DNA of 64,000 nt from Nitrospina sp052156635 (GCF_052156635.1 NZ_JBQKUO010000002.1:1-64000), one strand, 5' to 3'. Shown: positions 1-8,352, counted from the first letter of the stretch. Notes: generated by a model from the letters alone, not told the origin. A program made the numbers and translations.

Positions 1-1
1 G

Positions 2-60
2 TGTGTCAGCGGGGTCATGTCGGTTTTCGATCCGGTGCCGGGAAAAAGGAATCAGGTCTG
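2..60 (+). CDS. possible 3' tail of an upstream gene (partial)
   Basis: Reading frame 2 is open from the window edge to a TGA at 58-60 and encodes about 19 residues ending DPVPGKRNQV. The third codon positions are mostly G or C, as in the neighbouring genes, so this may be the end of a gene that starts outside the window. Frame 1 is also open, to a TAA at 70-72. The stretch is too short to identify. Confidence 0.25.
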
Positions 61-118
61 AGCGTGCTTTAAATTTTATGCTATGGTTGACCGATTTTAT
101 AACGAACGCGTGGAAATT

Positions 119-1009
119 ATGAAGGAAGGAATGAAACCTGCCAGGCTGTTCTGTTTTGGCCTCGGGTATGTGGGAAGGGCGCTCGCGGAAAATTTGCACG
201 GCGAGGGTTGGATCGTTTCCGGCACCTGCAGGAGCGAAGAAAAAAGAAAAGAACTTGAACAGCAGGGCTGGCAGGTGTGGACGTTCGACGCTCCGGAAAC
301 GGTTCCGGATGTGTCCCATGCGCTGGCCGAGACCACGCATGTGCTCGTCACCATTGCGCCCAGGGGGGACGCGGGTGATGTGGCCCTGCACCATTTCGGC
401 GAGCTGTTGATGTCCCTGCCGGAATGCGAATGGATCGGTTACCTCTCGACCACCGGCGTGTACGGCGACCGCGGCGGCGACTGGGTGGAAGAAGAGACGC
501 CCCCCGCGCCGACCTTCCCGCACCAGCAACGCCGCGCCGAGGCCGAGGCGAACTGGATGCGCCTCGCCTACAAACACCGGCTTCCCGTGCACCTGTTCCG
601 GCTGGCGGGCATTTACGGTCCGGGACGCAACCCCCTGCTCAAAGCCAGGCAGGGCACCGCGCAGCGAATCGACAAGCCCGGCCTCATGTTCGGACGCGTC
701 CATGTGGCGGACGTGGTGCAGGTGCTGAAGGCGTCCATCGAACGGCCGCATCCGGGCCGCGTGTACAACGTGGTGGACAACTGCCCCGCCCCCCCGGCGG
801 AGGTCACCGAGCTCGCCTGTAAACTGCTGGGCATGGAACCACCGCCTTTGGTCCCGTTTGAAGAAGCCGGTTTGAGCGAGATGGGAAAAAGTTTTTACCT
901 GACCAACAAGCGGGTCAGCAATTTCCGCATCAAAAAGGAACTGAAGGTGCGCCTGCATTACCCGGACTACCGCGAAGGGTTGAAAGCCCTGGCCGCCAAA
1001 CTGGAATGA
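119..1009 (+). CDS. NAD-dependent epimerase/dehydratase (SDR family, YeeZ-like)
   Basis: Extended short-chain dehydrogenase/reductase with a Rossmann fold. The N-terminus carries the dinucleotide motif GLGYVG, followed by a YLSTTGVYGD strand and a FRLAGIYGPGRN segment typical of nucleotide-sugar epimerases and of the YeeZ group. Length is near 300 residues, usual for the family. Three in-frame ATGs are possible (83, 119, 131). The one at 119 has GGA a few bases upstream and starts shortly before the Rossmann strand; the one at 83 has no ribosome binding site, and the one at 131 sits too close to its AAGGAAGG. The substrate cannot be read from sequence. It stands alone, 83 bases before the nucleoside transporter. 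Confidence 0.75.
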   Translation: MKEGMKPARLFCFGLGYVGRALAENLHGEGWIVSGTCRSEEKRKELEQQGWQVWTFDAPETVPDVSHALAETTHVLVTIAPRGDAGDVALHHFGELLMSLPECEWIGYLSTTGVYGDRGGDWVEEETPPAPTFPHQQRRAEAEANWMRLAYKHRLPVHLFRLAGIYGPGRNPLLKARQGTAQRIDKPGLMFGRVHVADVVQVLKASIERPHPGRVYNVVDNCPAPPAEVTELACKLLGMEPPPLVPFEEAGLSEMGKSFYLTNKRVSNFRIKKELKVRLHYPDYREGLKALAAKLE

Positions 1010-1092
1010 TCCGGGCGGAAGCATTGTTATAATTCCTGTACCCGGACCCCGTCGAGGTCCGCCTGCCCCAACCCCGATTCTCAAGGAGGAGC

Positions 1093-2379
1093 ATGGACGA
1101 CGCCCCGTACCGTTTGCTGTCACTCACCGGATTTTTTGTTCTCGCCCTTGTGGCCTGGGCCACCGGCAACCGCGCCCGGCCGAATGTGCGCACGGTGGCG
1201 GGGAGCCTGGTCCTCATCTGGCTGATTGGCGCCTTCACTTTCTGGTTGCCGTTCACGCGCGACGCGTTGTCGTGGGTGAACGACGCTCTGCTGGCCCTGA
1301 TCGCCGCATCGCGAAAGGGCAGTGTGTTCCTGTTCGGTCCGCTGGCCCTGGGGCCCGGGGAGAGCCTGCCCGACGGGACGAAATCCATCGGTTTCGTGCT
1401 CGCCATGCAGGTATTGCCTGCGGTGATCTTTTTCTCGGCGGTGGTCGCCGGATTGTATTACCTGAATGTCATGCAGGCGGTGGTGCGGTTTTTTGCGCGC
1501 ATTTTTTATCGGCTGATGGGCCTGTCCGGCGCGGAGGCCCTGTCGGCCTCCGCCAACATCTTTGTCGGCATCGAGTCCAGCCTCACCGTACGGCCGTATC
1601 TCGAACGCATGACGCGCTCGGAACTGCTCACGCTTCTTACCTGCATGATGGCGACGGTGGCCAGCACCGTGCTTGCCGTGTACGTGCTGGCATTGCAGAA
1701 CGTGTTTCCACAGATCGCGGGCCACCTGGTGTCCGCGTCGATCATCTCCATCCCCTGCGCCATCCTGGTGAGCAAGCTCACCCTGCCGGAAAACGATCAG
1801 CCCGTCACCGCAGGCGAAGTGCCCGCCAAAGCGGGGTACGACGGTGGTGAGTCCCCGCCCGCCAACCTGATGGTGGCGCTCATGGACGGTGGCAAACAGG
1901 GCGTGGGAATGGCGGTGGGCATCGCCACCCTGCTGATTGTGGTGCTGGGACTGGAAGCGGTGCTGGATCTGTTGCTGAACCTCCTTCCCCAAGTGGGTGG
2001 GGAGCCGATCACGCTGGCCCGCATTTTGGGGATGCTCACGTGGCCGTTCGTGGTTCTGCTCGGGTTGGAACCCGGCGAGTGGCAGATGGCGGCCCAGATT
2101 CTAGGTTCGCGTTTCGTGGAGACGGAGGTGACGGCGTACTTCACGCTGGCGGCGGTGCAGGGAGGAGACGTCCCGGCATTCACCCCGCGTTCGCTCACCA
2201 TCCTGACCTATGCACTTTGCGGTTTCGTGCACATCGCCAGCATGGGAATCTTCATCGGCGGGGTGTCGAGCCTGATGCGGAAGCGCGTGGGGGAGGTTTC
2301 GGTGCTGGGCGTGCGGGCGTTGTGGACGTCGTTTCTGGCGACCCTGCTTACAGGGTGCGTGGCCGGGGTGCTGGCGTGA
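1093..2379 (+). CDS. nupC: concentrative nucleoside transporter (NupC/CNT family)
   Basis: Inner-membrane, ion-coupled symporter for nucleosides. The 428-residue protein has many hydrophobic segments. Family marks include the FGP loop near residue 81, the VLPAVIFFSA segment, and SASANIFVGIESSLTVRPY, which corresponds to the conserved substrate-binding region of CNT proteins. A second conserved region, with FVHIASMGIFIGG, lies near the C-terminus. The ATG follows a strong AAGGAGGAGC. It is monocistronic, with a convergent small membrane gene only 6 bases past its stop. Whether it uses H+ or Na+ and which nucleosides it prefers cannot be told. Confidence 0.88.
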   Translation: MDDAPYRLLSLTGFFVLALVAWATGNRARPNVRTVAGSLVLIWLIGAFTFWLPFTRDALSWVNDALLALIAASRKGSVFLFGPLALGPGESLPDGTKSIGFVLAMQVLPAVIFFSAVVAGLYYLNVMQAVVRFFARIFYRLMGLSGAEALSASANIFVGIESSLTVRPYLERMTRSELLTLLTCMMATVASTVLAVYVLALQNVFPQIAGHLVSASIISIPCAILVSKLTLPENDQPVTAGEVPAKAGYDGGESPPANLMVALMDGGKQGVGMAVGIATLLIVVLGLEAVLDLLLNLLPQVGGEPITLARILGMLTWPFVVLLGLEPGEWQMAAQILGSRFVETEVTAYFTLAAVQGGDVPAFTPRSLTILTYALCGFVHIASMGIFIGGVSSLMRKRVGEVSVLGVRALWTSFLATLLTGCVAGVLA

Positions 2380-2385
2380 CGGGAT

Positions 2386-2547
2386 TCACTCGGCGCCGCC
2401 AAACAGCAGGGACACGATGTTCCAGAAAAATGAAATGATGATGATCAACACACCGATGGCGGCGATGTACACCGAGTACGCCTCGCGTTTTTCTTTTTCC
2501 GTAAGGGGAGGGTACTTGTCCCCGTCCGGTTCGTGTCGGCCGCTCAT
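2386..2547 (-). CDS. small single-span membrane protein, function unknown
   Basis: A 53-residue protein with a charged N-terminus (MSGRHEPDGDKYPPLTEKEK) and one hydrophobic helix (VYIAAIGVLIIIISFFWNIV) near the C-terminus. A longer reading frame continues upstream, but the ATG at 2547 gives the natural start just before the charged stretch. It lies 56 bases downstream of the 163-residue gene on the same strand and ends almost against the stop of nupC. It may be co-transcribed with that gene. No family is recognised. Confidence 0.6.
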   Translation of the reverse strand: MSGRHEPDGDKYPPLTEKEKREAYSVYIAAIGVLIIIISFFWNIVSLLFGGAE

Positions 2548-2603
2548 GACGCCGGGAAGGGAAGAGTGGTGAGTCCGGGCGGCTGAAGGGTGGGGGCCAT
2601 CGG

Positions 2604-3095
2604 TCAAACCTCGTTCTGCCGGTCGATTTCCTGCAGGAATTCGCTGACCGTGTGGACGGTGTTGAAATTTTTGAACGGTGAGACCATGCCGACGATGCAG
2701 GAGTTGAGGATGAAGGGGTCGCCGCGCTCGTGCAGGATGACCATGCTGTTGATGTAACGTTCGCGAAACCACGGCAGTTTTTTGACGTCGATCGGGATGA
2801 CCATTTTTTCAAAATAGGCGGACATGCCGTATTTCTCGGTCAGATACCGCTCCAGCTCCTCCTTTTCCTCTTCCAGTAGCAGGTTGTTGACACGGCTCTG
2901 GATCCAGCGCAGGTATTCGGGGGCCGATTGCTCCTCATTCATCTCCAGTGCTTGCGGGTAATTGGCGATGATCTTGGGCACGGGCAGGGGCTCGTCACGA
3001 AAATAGACAATCCATTCGATGCGGATGTCATCTTCCTCGTGGTCCATCGTCAAACGGGTCGATGGAATCAGTGAATATGCTTTGTAAAGATTCAT
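2604..3095 (-). CDS. hypothetical protein, 163 residues
   Basis: A soluble, acidic protein with no signal peptide or membrane span. It has a glutamate-rich helical centre (LLLEEEKEELERYL) and ends in a conserved-looking helix, TVSEFLQEIDRQNEV. The open frame extends upstream to 3233, but the ATG at 3095 is preceded by AAAGGGC and is the likelier start. The next gene upstream on this strand is the STAS-like protein at 3299-3649, and the two may share a transcript. I do not recognise the family. Confidence 0.7.
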   Translation of the reverse strand: MNLYKAYSLIPSTRLTMDHEEDDIRIEWIVYFRDEPLPVPKIIANYPQALEMNEEQSAPEYLRWIQSRVNNLLLEEEKEELERYLTEKYGMSAYFEKMVIPIDVKKLPWFRERYINSMVILHERGDPFILNSCIVGMVSPFKNFNTVHTVSEFLQEIDRQNEV

Positions 3096-3298
3096 GTCAG
3101 GCCCTTTCTTGAGCCTCCTATTATACGAATTCAGATTCGATTTGTCTTCCCGCCTGTGGGAGAGAGCCTGACCCCAGGTTGCAGGCAATGCGAAATCCGC
3201 ACGGTTGGCGAACCGGGGGCGGATCCGGCACATCCTTTTCCACTTCCTGACTATTTGAAGGAAGGGCTCAAACCGTGGGACCGGCCCAGCCGACGGTT

Positions 3299-3649
3299 TT
3301 AAATGTCGCCGAGCTCATCCTCTTCGAAAAATTCCTTCATGGATTCCAGGTCCGTTTTCTCAGTCAGCCGCTGTTCGGCACGGTCGATGAATTCGTTGAC
3401 GGTCTTCAGGTGTTCCGGCTGGATGTTGCGGAGCATGAGGTGTTCCATCAAAAACTCTTTTTCAAAATGATCCAGCAGGCGACCGACACACCCCATTAAA
3501 AACGGGGAGAATACCGCCTCCACATCGGTGAAGTCCATGTACACGGGTTGTTTTGCTTTCAATTCCGGCAGGATTTTTTCATAAAGCCGGATGCCGTCGT
3601 CGAGCGCAATGCACCGGGTTCCGATATCCTCTTTCAGTTTGATTTCCAT
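3299..3649 (-). CDS. STAS-like domain protein (DUF4325-type)
   Basis: A 116-residue cytoplasmic protein whose core, VYMDFTDVEAVFSPFLMGCVG followed by a helix, matches the beta-strand/helix pattern of STAS-like DUF4325 proteins, where a phosphorylatable Ser/Thr often sits near the start of the helix; here the loop has SPF. These proteins usually act as switch partners of sensor or phosphatase proteins. No kinase is next to it. It is divergent from nirK across a 124-base spacer that carries an inverted repeat, so the two may share control. Function here is unproven. Confidence 0.6.
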   Translation of the reverse strand: MEIKLKEDIGTRCIALDDGIRLYEKILPELKAKQPVYMDFTDVEAVFSPFLMGCVGRLLDHFEKEFLMEHLMLRNIQPEHLKTVNEFIDRAEQRLTEKTDLESMKEFFEEDELGDI

Positions 3650-3668
3650 GATTTCAGTTCCTGGGGAA

Positions 3669-3703
3669 TATAAGGTTTTCCCTGCATGATGCGATCCCTT
3701 ATA
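3669..3703. promoter_or_regulatory. inverted repeat in the nirK / STAS-like divergent spacer
   Basis: TATAAGG at 3669-3675 and its reverse complement CCTTATA at 3697-3703 flank 21 bases. The arms could be two divergent -10 elements or halves of an operator. No consensus FNR site (TTGAT-N4-ATCAA) is visible in this spacer. Confidence 0.3.
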
Positions 3704-3773
3704 CTGAATTCAAACACCAATGCGGGCGTTTTAGCATTCAGTTCGCTTTGCCATTCGGGAGTACCAGGATTTG

Positions 3774-4847
3774 ATGTGTCTTCGTTTCAGCCCGCTTATT
3801 CTGCTCGTTTTGGGGATGCTGCTCCCACCCGCGTTCGCGGAGAACCCGCATCATCATCCACACCGTTCGGGCCATTTGCCTTCCGTAGGGCCCGGCGAAG
3901 CGCCGCATTTTCATGAAATCGATGTGGACAAGCTGACCCGCGTGGACGATATCGCCAAACGGCCTCACGACCTGCCTCCACCCATTCAACGCAAGAAATC
4001 CGAAACCGTCAAGTTCAAGTTGGAATTCCGCGAGCTGGTGTCCACCCTGTCCCCGGATACGGAATACGTTTTCTGGACGTTTGACGGCACGGTTCCGGGC
4101 CCTTTTCTGCGCGCCCGTGTGGGCGATACGGTGGAGTTGACGCTGACCAACCATCCCACCAGCACCCATTCGCATTCCATAGACCTGCACGCGGTCACGG
4201 GTCCGGGGGGCGGATCGAAGCTTTCCGAAGTGAAACCGGGCGAGACGCGGACGATCGTATTCAAGGCGCTTCATCCCGGCGTGTACCTCTACCACTGCGC
4301 CACGCCCAACGTGCCGTCGCACATCACCAACGGCCTCTACGGACTGATCGTCATCGATCCCGAAGACGGCTGGCCCGAGGTGGATCGTGAATTCTACATC
4401 ATGCAGGGCGAATTTTATACCCGTGGGGCGTTGGGAGACCGGGGATTCCAGGACTTTTCTCCTGAAAAAATGATGCAGGAGCGGCCCGAGTACATCGTGT
4501 GGAACGGCCGGGTGCGGTCCCTCACCGGCCCGGGCGCCCTTCAGGTGAAACAGGGGGAACGCATCCGCATCTTCGTCGGCAACGGCGGGGTGTCGCGCGT
4601 CCTCAATTTCCACATCATCGGGGAGATGTTTGATGTGGTCTATCCGGAAGGGGCCATGAGTCCGCCGCGGCACCGGGTGCAGACCACCCTGGTGCCTGCC
4701 GGAGGGGCGTCCGCCGTCGAACTCACCCTGGAGAATTCCGGCGATTACATCCTGCTCGACCACGCCATCGCCCGCATCGATCGCGGCTCCTACGGCCTGC
4801 TGAAAGTCGAGGGCCACCCTGTCCCCGGACTCCTGTCCACCCCCTGA
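3774..4847 (+). CDS. nirK: copper-containing nitrite reductase, AniA-like, with altered type-1 copper site
   Basis: Two-cupredoxin-domain enzyme reducing nitrite to nitric oxide in the periplasm. A signal peptide (LLVLGMLLPPAFA) is followed by a His-rich linker (HHHPH). Numbering from the ATG, type-1 copper ligands are H134, C175 and H183. Type-2 ligands are H139, H174 and H330, and the catalytic pair is D137 and H280. The motifs (YHCA, FHIIGE, LLDHAI) align closely with Neisseria AniA. The position of the axial type-1 ligand, Met in known enzymes, is Leu188 (HITNGL; codon CTC at 4335-4337). There is no extra cytochrome or cupredoxin domain. The frame opens at a TTG at 3771, but the ATG at 3774 after AGGA is preferred. 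No denitrification genes are adjacent. Confidence 0.92.
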   Translation: MCLRFSPLILLVLGMLLPPAFAENPHHHPHRSGHLPSVGPGEAPHFHEIDVDKLTRVDDIAKRPHDLPPPIQRKKSETVKFKLEFRELVSTLSPDTEYVFWTFDGTVPGPFLRARVGDTVELTLTNHPTSTHSHSIDLHAVTGPGGGSKLSEVKPGETRTIVFKALHPGVYLYHCATPNVPSHITNGLYGLIVIDPEDGWPEVDREFYIMQGEFYTRGALGDRGFQDFSPEKMMQERPEYIVWNGRVRSLTGPGALQVKQGERIRIFVGNGGVSRVLNFHIIGEMFDVVYPEGAMSPPRHRVQTTLVPAGGASAVELTLENSGDYILLDHAIARIDRGSYGLLKVEGHPVPGLLSTP

Positions 4848-4942
4848 CCGGGGCGTTCACACTCATCATATCCCCCTTTCCAAGGCATCCTGTTTTCCTA
4901 CGCAGGTGAAGAAATCCTCAATTTGATATATAATCTTTCGGC

Positions 4943-5368
4943 ATGGATACCGTGGAAAATGAATGCTTGGAGGATGATCCTATATCAGGTTCTTCCGACA
5001 GGTCGTTTGGCTTGGTTTTCTTCGCTGTGTTTGCGGGGATCGGCCTGTGGCCCCTGCTGAACGGCGGTCCGGTGCGTCCGGTGTTTCTGGTTCTCGCCGT
5101 GGTCACACTGGGCATTGCCGGGTTGAGGCCTTCCTGGCTGTCTCCGTTCAATCGGAGATGGATTCGCCTTGGTGGGATTTTAGGAAATACAATGAGCCCG
5201 GTCATCCTCGGCATCCTGTATTTCTGCGTGGTGACGCCGACAGGGGTTTTCCTTCGTATACTAGGAAAAGACCTGTTGCGGATGCGGCGGGACCCCGCCG
5301 CTGCGAGTTACTGGATCGAACGCGATCCCCCCGGCCCGGCGCCGGAGTCGCTGATCAATCAGTTTTGA
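4943..5368 (+). CDS. SxtJ-family membrane protein
   Basis: A 141-residue protein with an acidic N-terminus and about four hydrophobic segments, then a polar tail (DLLRMRRDPAAASYWIERD) that is a hallmark of SxtJ-family proteins, named from the saxitoxin cluster. It is followed 12 bases later by a 49-residue DUF5989-type protein and then a NodU/CmcH-type carbamoyltransferase. This three-gene order recurs in many bacteria. The role of SxtJ is unknown; a membrane scaffold for the carbamoyltransferase is a guess. The ATG at 4943 lacks a strong ribosome binding site. Confidence 0.7.
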   Translation: MDTVENECLEDDPISGSSDRSFGLVFFAVFAGIGLWPLLNGGPVRPVFLVLAVVTLGIAGLRPSWLSPFNRRWIRLGGILGNTMSPVILGILYFCVVTPTGVFLRILGKDLLRMRRDPAAASYWIERDPPGPAPESLINQF

Positions 5369-5380
5369 CGGGAGGTTTCC

Positions 5381-5530
5381 GTGACGGTCGTCAAGGAATT
5401 GTGGGTGTTCATTCGGGTCCGCAAGAAGTACTGGCTGTTGCCCATCGTGACTCTGCTTCTCATGATGAGCGGGCTGGTGATTCTGACTCAGGGGTCCGCG
5501 GTGGCGCCGTTCATCTACACCCTGTTCTGA
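5381..5530 (+). CDS. DUF5989-type small membrane protein
   Basis: Forty-nine residues starting at a GTG preceded by GGGAGGTTTCC. The sequence begins MTVVKELWVFIRVRKKYWLLP, runs into a hydrophobic helix, and ends with APFIYTLF. That pattern (LxxFxRxRKKYWLxPI) is typical of DUF5989 proteins encoded between SxtJ and a carbamoyltransferase. It lies 12 bases after the SxtJ-like gene and 12 bases before the carbamoyltransferase, so all three probably share one mRNA. The function is unknown. Confidence 0.75.
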   Translation: MTVVKELWVFIRVRKKYWLLPIVTLLLMMSGLVILTQGSAVAPFIYTLF

Positions 5531-5542
5531 TCCTGCCGGGCC

Positions 5543-7381
5543 ATGGTTGTTCTCGGCATCTCCGCTTTTTACCACGACAGCGCGGCGGCCCTGTTGCGGG
5601 ACGGAGTGGTGGTGGCCGCGGCGCAGGAAGAACGCTTCACCCGTAAAAAACACGACGCCCGCTTTCCCCGCCACGCCATCCATTCCTGCATGGAACAGGC
5701 GGGCCTCGGCCTCGCCGAAGTCGATGTCATCGCCTTCTACGACAAGCCCTTTCTGAAATTCGAACGCCTGCTGGAAACCAGCATCGCCTTCGCTCCGAAA
5801 GGATTCCGCACCTTTCATAAAGCCATTCCCGTCTGGATCAAGGACAAGCTGTTTCAAAAACCGTTGCTCCTGCGCCAATTGCGCGCCATGGGATGGGAGG
5901 GCGATCCCGACCGGGCCCTGCTGTTTTCCGAACACCACCTGAGCCATGCGGCCAGTGCCTTTTACCCGTCGCCGTTTGAGGAAGCGGCGGTGCTGACTCT
6001 CGACGGCGTCGGCGAATGGGCGACGACGTCGTTCGGCATCGGCCGCGGGCGCGAACTCACCCTGCAAAAAGAAATCCATTTCCCGCATTCGCTGGGCCTG
6101 CTCTATTCAGCGTTCACACAGTACCTCGGGTTCAAGGTGAACTCCGGAGAGTACAAGCTGATGGGGTTGGCCCCCTACGGCGAACCGCGATTCAAAGACA
6201 CGATCCTTGAACACCTGATCGACGTGAAATCCGACGGCACGTTCCGGTTGAACCTGGACTGCTTCGATTACTGCACCGGCCTCACCATGACCAACACAAA
6301 GTTTCACGCGCTGTTCGGCGGTCCGCCGCGCAACGGCGACGCCGAGGTGCTGACGGAGCGGCATATGGACCTCGCGGCCTCCATTCAGTCGGTGACGGAA
6401 GAGGTCCTGCTGAAACTCACCCGCTCGATCGCCAGGGAGTCGGGCTTGAAGAACCTTTGCCTGGCGGGCGGGGTGGCGCTCAACTGCGTCGCCAACGGGC
6501 GCGTTCTGCGCGACGGGGCGTTCGAGCGCATCTGGATTCAACCCGCCTCAGGGGATGCCGGGGGCGCGCTGGGTGCGGCCTACTGCGCTTATCACCTGCA
6601 TGCGGGCAACCCCCGCAGGACGGGCATTGCCCTTGACGGCATGCGGGGGGCGTTTCTGGGGCCGGAGTTTTCACAGGAGGAAATCCAGGCGCGGCTGGAT
6701 GCCGCCGGGGCGCAATTTGCGGTGATGGAAGAGGGGGAAATGATCGACGCCTGCGCCGAGGCGCTGGCCGAAGGGCGCGCCGTGGGGTGGTTCCAGGGAC
6801 GGATGGAGTTCGGTCCGCGGGCCCTCGGCAACCGGTCGATTCTGGCCGACCCCCGCTCGCCGGACATGCAGGCCACCCTCAACCTCAAGGTCAAAAACCG
6901 CGAGTCGTTCCGTCCCTTCGCCCCGTCCGTCCTGCGAGAGGAGGTGGCGCGCTACTTTGAAATGGACACCGACAGCCCCTACATGATGCTGGTGGCGAAG
7001 GTGGCCCGGCGGCGGCGTCGCTCCTTGACGGACGCCGATCTCTCCCGGACCGGGCTGGAACAGCTCCGCGTGGTGCGGTCCGATCTCCCCGCCGTGACGC
7101 ATGTCGATTGTTCGGCCCGCATTCAAACAGTTCACAAAGAGACCAATCCCCGCTATCATGCATTGATCACGGCGTTCCAGCGACGCACCGGGTGTCCGGT
7201 GCTCGTCAACACCAGTTTCAACGTGCGCGGCGAGCCCATCGTGTGCACGCCGGAAGACGCGTTTCGCTGTTTCATGGGCACGCAGATCGACGTGCTCGCC
7301 ATAGGCAACTGTTTTCTTAAGAAGGGAGAGCAGAACCCCGCTCTCATCAACAACCACGCCGGGGCGTTTGAGCTGGACTGA
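5543..7381 (+). CDS. carbamoyltransferase (NodU/CmcH family)
   Basis: Transfers a carbamoyl group from carbamoyl phosphate, through an adenylated intermediate, to a hydroxyl of a small molecule or sugar. The 612 residues match the usual family length. The N-terminal Kae1/TsaD-like domain begins VLGISAFYHDSAAAL and has the metal-site motif HHLSHAASAF, then a nucleotide-binding LAGGVALNC. The C-terminal domain has the family signature GRMEFGPRALGNRSILADPR and a conserved NTSFN near the end. The ATG is 12 bases after the DUF5989 gene. The acceptor is unknown: no glycosyltransferase or antibiotic genes are adjacent. Confidence 0.9.
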   Translation: MVVLGISAFYHDSAAALLRDGVVVAAAQEERFTRKKHDARFPRHAIHSCMEQAGLGLAEVDVIAFYDKPFLKFERLLETSIAFAPKGFRTFHKAIPVWIKDKLFQKPLLLRQLRAMGWEGDPDRALLFSEHHLSHAASAFYPSPFEEAAVLTLDGVGEWATTSFGIGRGRELTLQKEIHFPHSLGLLYSAFTQYLGFKVNSGEYKLMGLAPYGEPRFKDTILEHLIDVKSDGTFRLNLDCFDYCTGLTMTNTKFHALFGGPPRNGDAEVLTERHMDLAASIQSVTEEVLLKLTRSIARESGLKNLCLAGGVALNCVANGRVLRDGAFERIWIQPASGDAGGALGAAYCAYHLHAGNPRRTGIALDGMRGAFLGPEFSQEEIQARLDAAGAQFAVMEEGEMIDACAEALAEGRAVGWFQGRMEFGPRALGNRSILADPRSPDMQATLNLKVKNRESFRPFAPSVLREEVARYFEMDTDSPYMMLVAKVARRRRRSLTDADLSRTGLEQLRVVRSDLPAVTHVDCSARIQTVHKETNPRYHALITAFQRRTGCPVLVNTSFNVRGEPIVCTPEDAFRCFMGTQIDVLAIGNCFLKKGEQNPALINNHAGAFELD

Positions 7382-7422
7382 GCCATCCCGCCTCCTCCCC
7401 CCGCCTTTCAGGATTTCTGCAC

Positions 7423-8196
7423 ATGCTCTTAGCGGTAGACATTGGAAATACCAACATCGTCTTCGGTCTGTATGACGCGGACTGCCTGCGCACGCACTGG
7501 CGCATCCGTACGGAACGCAACCGCACGGTGGACGAGTACTGGGTTCTGGCCAACGAGTTCATCCTGCTGAACGACATCACCACCGGCACCATCGACGACA
7601 TTGTCATATCCTGCGTGGTGCCGCCGCTCATCCCGGTGTTCGAGGAGTTGTCGCGCAAGTATTTCAAAACCGAACCGCTGGTGGTGGGGCCGGGCATCAA
7701 GACGGGCATTCCCATCCTTTACAAGAATCCGGCGGAAGTGGGGGCCGACCGCATCGTCAACGCCGTGGCGGGGCTGGAAAAATACGGCGGGCCGCTGATC
7801 ATCGTCGATTTTGGAACGGCCATCACCTTCGACGTGGTGTCGAATAAGGGCGAGTACCTGGGCGGCGCGATTTTTCCCGGCCTGCAGATTTCGATGGAAG
7901 CGCTTTACAAAAGCACGGCAAAGCTGTCACCGGTGGACCTCGTCCGGCCGGAAAAGGTGATCGGCAAATCGACGGTGGAGAGCATTCAGGCCGGCACCAT
8001 TTACGGCTTCGTCGGCATGATCGAAAACATTGTGTCGAAAATGCAGGGGGAACTGGGAGAAAAAGCGAAAGTGATCGGCACCGGCGGGCTCATCAAGGCC
8101 ATCGCCGATCAGGTTCCGGTGGTCGAGGTGATCGACCCGTTTCTCACGTTGGAAGGTTTGAAAATTCTTTATGATCGAAACCGGCAGGGAAAGTGA
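7423..8196 (+). CDS. coaX: type III pantothenate kinase
   Basis: Catalyses ATP-dependent phosphorylation of pantothenate, the first step of coenzyme A synthesis. It belongs to the ASKHA fold: the phosphate-1 motif is VDIGNTNIVFGLYD at the N-terminus, followed by GADRIVNAVAG and IIVDFGTAITFDVV (phosphate-2 and catalytic Asp region), then the adenosine-binding IGTGG near residue 225. Its 257 residues are the usual length. A 41-base gap separates it from the carbamoyltransferase, so read-through is possible. No other CoA gene is in the window. Confidence 0.93.
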   Translation: MLLAVDIGNTNIVFGLYDADCLRTHWRIRTERNRTVDEYWVLANEFILLNDITTGTIDDIVISCVVPPLIPVFEELSRKYFKTEPLVVGPGIKTGIPILYKNPAEVGADRIVNAVAGLEKYGGPLIIVDFGTAITFDVVSNKGEYLGGAIFPGLQISMEALYKSTAKLSPVDLVRPEKVIGKSTVESIQAGTIYGFVGMIENIVSKMQGELGEKAKVIGTGGLIKAIADQVPVVEVIDPFLTLEGLKILYDRNRQGK

Positions 8197-8213
8197 GAAG
8201 GAGGTCCTTCACA

Positions 8214-8300
8214 CAAAAAACCGGCTTTCCCGACTAGAGGAGGGGCTAAAACCCGGGGAGAGGAGGGACCCCAGGAAAATCAGTAGTCGAAAAAGCCGGC
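8214..8300 (-). terminator. long-stem terminator-like hairpin behind the TusA-like gene
   Basis: Arms at 8221-8236 and 8284-8299 are complementary at 14 of 16 positions and enclose a 47-base loop. Read on the minus strand, the stem ends in AAAGCCGG followed by six Ts, as expected of a terminator for the gene ending at 8353. It also lies just behind coaX on the other strand. A near-copy of the arms occurs at 37153-37220. Confidence 0.5.
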
Positions 8301-8352
8301 AACTGCATATCAGGCATGTCCATGTATTCGATTGATTCTCTATATCTCTATT

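Noticed and set aside
3650..3773. A FNR/CRP-type operator before nirK
   Set aside because: No TTGAT-N4-ATCAA or TGTGA-N6-TCACA half-sites found; only the TATAAGG repeat is present.
3738..4817. A 359-codon open frame opposite nirK
   Set aside because: Shadow of nirK; no ribosome binding site, no recognisable domain.
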